DNA of 6,247 nucleotides from Oribacterium sp. UBA6992. Lineage in GTDB: Bacteria > Bacillota > Clostridia > Lachnospirales > Lachnospiraceae. Of this stretch, positions 1 through 4,361 are shown piece by piece (position 1 is the first letter of the stretch; each line of letters starts with the position of its first letter). The position numbers were made by a program, and so were the translations under genes. The stretch is from assembly GCA_002449915.1 (NCBI GenBank), contig DJXY01000064.1, positions 1 to 6,247 on the forward strand, in the 5' to 3' direction. The notes under the pieces are model-generated. The model ran no database searches and had not been told where the DNA came from. It saw only the letters and a program-made list of their open reading frames with translations.

Positions 1-10
1 TTTTTTGCAA

Positions 11-60
11 TTTACAGACGCTTTACGACATAATTCGTCGGATTTTACATAGATTTTACA
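11..60 (+). promoter_or_regulatory. Probable PhoP-binding Pho box: 11-bp-phased TTTACA array
   Basis: Hexamers lie in one helical phase: TTTACA at 11-16, TTTACG at 22-27, a degenerate ATTCGT at 33-38, TTTACA at 44-49 and TTTACA at 55-60. The spacing is exactly 11 bases (6-base repeat plus 5-base spacer). Known biology: PhoP-family response regulators of Gram-positive bacteria bind tandem TTAACA/TTTACA-like hexamers with this period, upstream of phosphate-starvation genes. The array sits about 190 bases before a Na+/Pi cotransporter gene, and an OmpR/PhoB-family regulator is encoded just downstream, so the likely ligand is that regulator. The last hexamer would overlap or abut the -35 region. 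Possible weak -10 elements are TATGTT (69-74) or TAATTT (74-79); neither is compelling. The run of T at 1-6 may be the tail of a preceding terminator lying outside the window. Confidence 0.75.
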
Positions 61-83
61 TTTCATCGTATGTTAATTTAACA

Positions 84-250
84 GAAGCCCTGCATATTGG
101 AGATAGTGAAATGGTGGAAACGACCATGTAATATTTCGCTATGCCGCGCATACGGACAAACGCAGGTGTGCTCGATCATAAAAACGCGTCCATATGCAAA
201 GCTGCAGCTTACACTGAACCTGAAACCATCATAAATATGAGGTAAAATTT
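84..250 (+). other. Leader region of the Na+/Pi cotransporter gene
   Basis: This stretch contains no substantial gene. It holds three small elements. A short hairpin pairs ATGGT (111-115) with ACCAT (123-127). A six-codon reading frame, ATG at 111 to TAA at 131 (MVETTM), has GGAG at 99-102 eight bases before its start. A perfect 12-base palindrome, AAGCTGCAGCTT, lies at 199-210. If transcription starts just after the Pho box, the transcript would have a leader of roughly 160 bases. I recognise no riboswitch class in it. The Shine-Dalgarno GAGG (239-242) for the next gene is at its end. Confidence 0.4.
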
Positions 251-1987
251 ATGTCATCAGTCATAACGACACTTTTTGGGCTATTTGGCGGTCTTGCGAT
301 GTTCCTGTATGGGATGAACAGCATGAGTGAGGCACTGCAAAAAGCGGCAGGCGAGCGAATGAAGTCGATCCTTGGCTTCCTTACACGGAATCCGTTTATG
401 GGCGCTCTGGCAGGCGCGCTTGTTACCGCAATCCTGCAGTCTTCCTCCGCAACCACTGTTATGGTGATCGGTTTTGTCAGCGCGGGACTTATGGGACTCC
501 CACAGGCGATCTCCGTGATCTTTGGTGCCAATATAGGTACCACGATGACGGCACAGCTGATCGCATTTGATATCAGCGATTACATTTACCCCATTCTTTT
601 TGTCGGATTTATGATTAACTTCATTTCCAAAAAAGAAAAAGTCAAAAACATTGGAATGGTGATTTTCTCTTTTGGACTTTTATTTGAAGGGATCCAGATC
701 ATGTCTTCCGTAATGAAGCCGCTGGCCGCCAGCCCGATTTTTACTCATCTTATGGCCAAGGTTTCAGATATCCCGGTGCTTGGAATTCTGCTCGGTCTTG
801 TCATGACCCTGGTGGTACAGTCTTCATCGGCAACGATTGCAGTGCTGCAGAGCTTTGCTTCACAGCCTGCGGCGGATGGCGTAAGCTCCGCGATTGGCCT
901 TGCCGGAGCGATCCCGATTTTGCTGGGTGACAATATCGGAACGACGATCACAGCGTTGCTTGCGTCTGTCGGCCAGTCCCGGAATGCCAAGCGGACTGCA
1001 GTTGCGCACAGCATCTTTAATATTTCCGGTTCGATTTTGTTTTCCTTTATCATCCCTCTTTTTGCCGGCTTTGTACGGATGATTTCCCCTAAAGGTCCGG
1101 AAATCCAGGTGATTTCCCGCCAGATCGCCAACGCCCACACCTGCTTTAACATTGCCATGACCATCATCTGGCTTCCTCTGATCGGACTTATGGTGAAGAT
1201 CGTCATGACACTGATTCCGGAAAAACAAGGAGATGCTATGGAAGCGTCCGTGCCAATGTACTTAGACCGCAAGATGCTCAATCAGCCTGTGCCGGCGCTC
1301 TATCTTGTATCGCAGGAAATCCGCCGCTGCCTGGATAATGTTGAGGAGCTGTTCCATCTCACAAGAGTTGAGCTTCGGGGTGTACCGGAGAAGGGAGAGA
1401 AGAGTCTGGCACTCACGGAAAAAACATTTGCACAGGCATATCAGGATACGAAGGTTATCCAGAAAAGTATTATTGACTATCTGTCCGAGATGTTTACGGT
1501 AGGATCTCTTTCACAGGAGCAGTCCGAGCAGGCTTCCGGTCTTATGGCGGTGATTAATGATATCGACCGTGTGTCCGACCGACTGCATGACATCGTGCGT
1601 TCTTCGGAAACCGCAGAGCAGGAGGGGAATATGTTTTCCAAGGATGCAGTCAAGGAGCTCGCGGTCTGCGTCAACGCGGCGGAGAGTATGTTCCGTAAGG
1701 CTGCAGCCATGCTGGAGCGGCACGAGGCAGATGCGGACGGCGGTGCGGAAATTATACAGAAGGCTAAAAATAAGCTGAGAAAAAGCGGCAAGCAGTTCAG
1801 CAAGGCGCATTTTGCGAGAGTTCGTGCCGGTGTCTGCAGCGAGGCGATGACGCCGATTTACTCGGATATTCTGAGCAATATGGACCGTATTGCGGATAAC
1901 TGTGTGAGCATTTCCGAGGAGACATTAGACAATGTAAGACTCCTGAATCCTGAGGATCTCGGCCTGGGGATGAAGGCTGAGGCATGA
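251..1987 (+). CDS. Na+/phosphate cotransporter family protein with C-terminal PhoU-like domain
   Basis: This 578-residue protein probably imports inorganic phosphate across the cytoplasmic membrane using the sodium gradient. The membrane part (about residues 5-325) has the two inverted repeats of the Na/Pi cotransporter family (NptA/YjbB/SLC34 type). QSSS occurs at 63-66 and again at 190-193. Each is followed by its partner motif, GANIGTT (92-98) and GDNIGTT (226-232). AHSIFN (252-257) and AHTCFN (295-300) are also paired. The cytoplasmic C-terminal part (about 345-565) is helical and PhoU-like, with two D-R-x-x-D motifs (D439-D443 and D545-D549). The length matches the common transporter-plus-PhoU architecture, so the gene looks intact. 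The ATG start is supported by GAGG at 239-242, eight bases upstream. The gene lies behind the 11-bp-phased Pho box and before a PhoP/PhoR-type system, which points to induction by phosphate starvation (inference). I leave the symbol blank because naming varies. Family confidence is high; the substrate is inferred. Confidence 0.93.
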   Translation: MSSVITTLFGLFGGLAMFLYGMNSMSEALQKAAGERMKSILGFLTRNPFMGALAGALVTAILQSSSATTVMVIGFVSAGLMGLPQAISVIFGANIGTTMTAQLIAFDISDYIYPILFVGFMINFISKKEKVKNIGMVIFSFGLLFEGIQIMSSVMKPLAASPIFTHLMAKVSDIPVLGILLGLVMTLVVQSSSATIAVLQSFASQPAADGVSSAIGLAGAIPILLGDNIGTTITALLASVGQSRNAKRTAVAHSIFNISGSILFSFIIPLFAGFVRMISPKGPEIQVISRQIANAHTCFNIAMTIIWLPLIGLMVKIVMTLIPEKQGDAMEASVPMYLDRKMLNQPVPALYLVSQEIRRCLDNVEELFHLTRVELRGVPEKGEKSLALTEKTFAQAYQDTKVIQKSIIDYLSEMFTVGSLSQEQSEQASGLMAVINDIDRVSDRLHDIVRSSETAEQEGNMFSKDAVKELAVCVNAAESMFRKAAAMLERHEADADGGAEIIQKAKNKLRKSGKQFSKAHFARVRAGVCSEAMTPIYSDILSNMDRIADNCVSISEETLDNVRLLNPEDLGLGMKAEA

Positions 1988-2035
1988 GCTTGATCAGATC
2001 GATCCTGGAGCTTCATGTCTGGTGATTTTTATGCC

Positions 2036-2065
2036 GTGACAGGTAAATTACCGTAGATTTATACT
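2036..2065 (+). promoter_or_regulatory. Candidate sigma-70-type promoter for the two-component operon
   Basis: GTGACA (2036-2041, five of six matches to TTGACA) is separated by 18 bases from TATACT (2060-2065, five of six matches to TATAAT). A second TATACT follows directly at 2066-2071. A small inverted repeat, GGTAA-A-TTACC (2042-2052), lies inside the spacer and could be an operator. Transcription would start near 2072 and give a leader of about 95 bases before the regulator gene. The assignment rests on consensus matching only. Confidence 0.5.
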
Positions 2066-2109
2066 TATACTCAGGTTGAGTTTTAATTACATGGGGGATG
2101 GGACTTATG

Positions 2110-2121
2110 CCATAGCTATGG
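2110..2121. repeat. 12-bp perfect palindrome in the response-regulator leader
   Basis: CCATAGCTATGG is its own reverse complement. It lies in the presumed 5' leader, 45 bases before the regulator start. It could be a dimeric protein site, but a 12-base palindrome also arises by chance, and no second copy is seen in this window. Confidence 0.3.
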
Positions 2122-2165
2122 AGCTGCTGTAGGATTAACGCTGAGAATAACAGAGGGACGGATTT

Positions 2166-2840
2166 ATGATTTACTGTGTGGAAGATGATGACAACATCAG
2201 AGAGCTTGTAGTATATACCCTGGATAGTACCGGTCTTCCTGCCAAGGGGTTTCCGGGCGGGAGAGAATTTGAAGCGGCAGTGCAGAATGAGCTTCCGGAG
2301 CTTGTGCTTCTGGACATCATGCTGCCCGGGGAGGATGGGATCTCACTGCTCCGCAGGTTCCGGGCATCTGCCGCGACCAAAAACATTCCCGTGATTATGC
2401 TGACTGCCAAGGGCGCGGAATATGATAAGGTGCAGGCGCTGGACATTGGGGCGGATGATTATGTCACAAAGCCCTTTGGTATGATGGAGCTTGTGTCCCG
2501 CATCAAGGCAGTACTCCGGAGAGCGAACCGAAGTAGTTCTGGATCCCCGGATATGCTTGAGGTAGGAAGCATTCGCATGGATACCCGGAAGCATCTTGTG
2601 AATGTGGATGGGCAGAACATTGACCTTACGCTTAAGGAATTTGAGCTCCTCAACAAATTTATGATGAATACCGAGGTTGTGCTGACGAGGGAGCAGCTGC
2701 TTACGGACATCTGGGGCTATGATTTCAATGGCGAAACGCGCACGGTGGATGTGCATGTGAGGACGCTCCGGCAGAAGCTCGGGGCAGCGGGCGACATGAT
2801 CCAGACGGTCCGCGGTGTCGGATATAAGCTTGTGGAGTGA
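2166..2840 (+). CDS. PhoP/PhoB-like OmpR-family response regulator
   Basis: This 224-residue cytoplasmic transcription factor is activated by phosphorylation from the kinase encoded next. The receiver domain (about 1-118) has the acidic cluster E6-D7-D8, the phospho-accepting D50 in LLDIMLPGEDG, T80 in IMLTAK and K102 in VTKPF. The C-terminal winged-helix domain (about 128-224) shows the OmpR-type recognition region TRTVDVHVRTLRQKLG (191-206) and the terminal VRGVGYKL hairpin (215-222). Length and domain order are normal for the family. The ATG is supported by GAGGG (2153-2157) with eight-base spacing. The stop overlaps the start region of the kinase gene, so the two are co-transcribed and probably translationally coupled. 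The neighbouring phosphate transporter and its 11-bp-phased TTTACA array favour a phosphate-responsive PhoP role. Other OmpR-family regulators share these motifs, so the signal is inferred from context and no symbol is assigned. Confidence 0.93.
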   Translation: MIYCVEDDDNIRELVVYTLDSTGLPAKGFPGGREFEAAVQNELPELVLLDIMLPGEDGISLLRRFRASAATKNIPVIMLTAKGAEYDKVQALDIGADDYVTKPFGMMELVSRIKAVLRRANRSSSGSPDMLEVGSIRMDTRKHLVNVDGQNIDLTLKEFELLNKFMMNTEVVLTREQLLTDIWGYDFNGETRTVDVHVRTLRQKLGAAGDMIQTVRGVGYKLVE

Positions 2841-4183
2841 TGGGCTTTATGAAATCAATGCGTAAAAAAATCCAGTCAAGCATGCTGCTGGTGGTGTTGA
2901 CAACGCTTGCCATCGCATATGCCATCACGCTCTTTTTTGTCTATGGTAGAGTGCGGACGCTCGCCGAGGAGGATGTCCGGTATGAGACGGAATATCTTGC
3001 CGCGGCGCTCAATATTTCCGGGGAGGGATTTCTGCAAGAGATGGATGCAGTGGAGCCGGGCAGCCGTCTTACGCTGATTGATACGGATGGAACTGTGCTT
3101 TATGATTCGGAGGAGCATGGCGAGCCTCTTGAGAATCATGGAGACCGACCGGAAGTGAGAGCAGCATTTGAACATGGGATCGGGCAGGATGCCCGCCGTT
3201 CCGATACGCTCCGGCAGGATATGTTTTATTGTGCAGAGCGGCTCTCGGACGGTAAAGTCATTCGCATTTCAAAGCCAGTGCGGAGTGTTTTGTTTACTGC
3301 GCTGGAAATTCTTCCGGTCATGCTGCTGATTGGTGCTTTGATGCTTGCCTTTGCGGCTTATGTCGCCAACCGGCAGGCAGAGCATCTGGTGGAGCCGATC
3401 AACCACCTGGATCTGGATGATCCGCTTAACAACAACGATACCTATGAGGAGCTGACACCGCTTTTGCATCGTATTGACGAGCAGAACCGGGCCAAGGATG
3501 CACTTGCGGATATGCGTAAGGAGTTTTCTGCCAATGTTTCTCACGAGTTAAAAACGCCGCTTACGTCCATTTCCGGCTATGCTGAGATTATCAGAGACGG
3601 ACTTGTCAAGCCGGAGGATATTTCCAATTTTTCGGATCGCATATATAAAGAAGCCAACCGTCTGGTCAATCTGATCAATGATATCATGAAGCTGTCCCGT
3701 CTCGATGAAAATAAGATCGGGCTGGACTGGGAGAATGTTAATCTCTACGCGCTTGCCCGCGAGGTGATACAGCGTCTCGGACCGAGGGCTACGGAATTTG
3801 ATGTCCGAGTGACATTATCCGGGGAAGATTGTACGATCCGCGGAATCCGGCAGGTACTGGATGAGATGATCTATAATATTGTAGAAAATGCCATCAAGTA
3901 TAATAAAAAAGGCGGCAGTGTGGAGGTCTGGGTCGGAAAGGATATTTCCGGTAAAAAGCTTGTTGTATCGGATACCGGCATCGGCATCCCGGAGGCAGAG
4001 CAGAACCGGATCTTTGAACGTTTTTACCGGGTAGATAAAAGCCGTTCCAAGGAGCGGGGCGGTACCGGACTCGGGCTCTCCATCGTAAAGCATGGCATCG
4101 AGCTGCACCACGCCAGGATTTCCCTTCACAGTGAGCTTGGCGTCGGAACTACGATCGGTATCATCTTTAACGAGGATGTATAA
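2837..4183 (+). CDS. PhoR-like membrane sensor histidine kinase
   Basis: This sensor kinase partners with the preceding regulator. Numbering from GTG 2837 (448 residues), it has a first transmembrane helix at about 15-36 and an extracytoplasmic sensor of about 115 residues. The sensor includes LTLIDTDGTVLYDS and a DRPEVRAA segment typical of PhoR-type PAS-like domains. A second transmembrane helix lies at about 153-175, followed by a short linker. The dimerisation/H-box SHELKTPLTSISG carries H236. The ATPase domain has the N-box NIVENAIKYN (347-356), DTGIGIP (379-385) and GGTGLGLSIVKH (408-419). No cytoplasmic PAS domain is visible between the second helix and the H-box, and the HAMP-like linker is short. 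The start is uncertain. GTG 2837 overlaps the regulator stop by four bases (GTGA). ATG 2840 is next. ATG 2849 has GGAG 11 bases upstream and is a credible alternative. The phosphate role is inferred from the neighbours. Confidence 0.92.
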   Translation: MMGFMKSMRKKIQSSMLLVVLTTLAIAYAITLFFVYGRVRTLAEEDVRYETEYLAAALNISGEGFLQEMDAVEPGSRLTLIDTDGTVLYDSEEHGEPLENHGDRPEVRAAFEHGIGQDARRSDTLRQDMFYCAERLSDGKVIRISKPVRSVLFTALEILPVMLLIGALMLAFAAYVANRQAEHLVEPINHLDLDDPLNNNDTYEELTPLLHRIDEQNRAKDALADMRKEFSANVSHELKTPLTSISGYAEIIRDGLVKPEDISNFSDRIYKEANRLVNLINDIMKLSRLDENKIGLDWENVNLYALAREVIQRLGPRATEFDVRVTLSGEDCTIRGIRQVLDEMIYNIVENAIKYNKKGGSVEVWVGKDISGKKLVVSDTGIGIPEAEQNRIFERFYRVDKSRSKERGGTGLGLSIVKHGIELHHARISLHSELGVGTTIGIIFNEDV

Positions 4184-4201
4184 GGCCGGGCTGGACGTGC
4201 T

Positions 4202-4250
4202 TGGCTGAGAGTCAGCCATATGGATGGAATGCGCGCCGAGGCAACCATCC
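4202..4250 (+). other. Two adjacent hairpins after the kinase gene
   Basis: The first stem pairs TGGCTGA (4202-4208) with TCAGCCA (4212-4218) around a GAG loop. The second pairs GGATGG (4222-4227) with CCATCC (4245-4250) around a 17-base loop. Neither is followed directly by a run of T, so they are not convincing terminators by themselves. They may protect the 3' end of the two-component mRNA. Confidence 0.35.
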
Positions 4251-4270
4251 TCTCCCGTCAAATTTTAATT

Positions 4271-4298
4271 TTGAGGCTATGAGATTCTGTGTTAAGAT
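4271..4298 (+). promoter_or_regulatory. Candidate promoter ahead of the CapA-like gene
   Basis: TTGAGG (4271-4276) is separated by 16 bases from TAAGAT (4293-4298). The latter is preceded by TGT (4290-4292), which gives an extended -10 element. Transcription would begin near 4305, only about 10 bases before the terminator-like hairpin, so nascent transcripts would meet that hairpin at once. No Pho-box-like array is present here. Confidence 0.4.
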
Positions 4299-4313
4299 AT
4301 AGTAAAATTTGAG

Positions 4314-4350
4314 AGAGTTTCCTGCCGGCAGACATCAGGAAACTCTTTTT
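4314..4350 (+). terminator. Strong Rho-independent terminator, possibly an attenuator
   Basis: AGAGTTTCCTG (4314-4324) pairs perfectly over 11 bases with CAGGAAACTCT (4336-4346) around an 11-base loop, and T runs from 4346 to 4350. Further A-T and G-U pairs can extend the base of the stem. It would end transcripts coming from the two-component operon. It finishes only 11 bases before the next start codon and lies downstream of the only candidate promoter, so the next gene must be reached by readthrough or regulated antitermination, or the hairpin acts as a leader structure. Confidence 0.85.
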
Positions 4351-4361
4351 ATGAGGTATGT

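Noticed and set aside
745..1281. Long minus-strand open frame (178 codons) opposite the transporter gene
   Set aside because: It is antisense to a clearly coding membrane domain with conserved motifs, has no family resemblance, and is explained by the codon bias of the sense gene.
1983..2030. Possible terminator after the transporter gene: CATGAGCT (1983-1990) against AGCTTCATG (2009-2017), T run at 2026-2030
   Set aside because: The stem needs a bulge, starts inside the stop-codon region, has a large loop, and the T run is eight bases away, so it is too weak to annotate.
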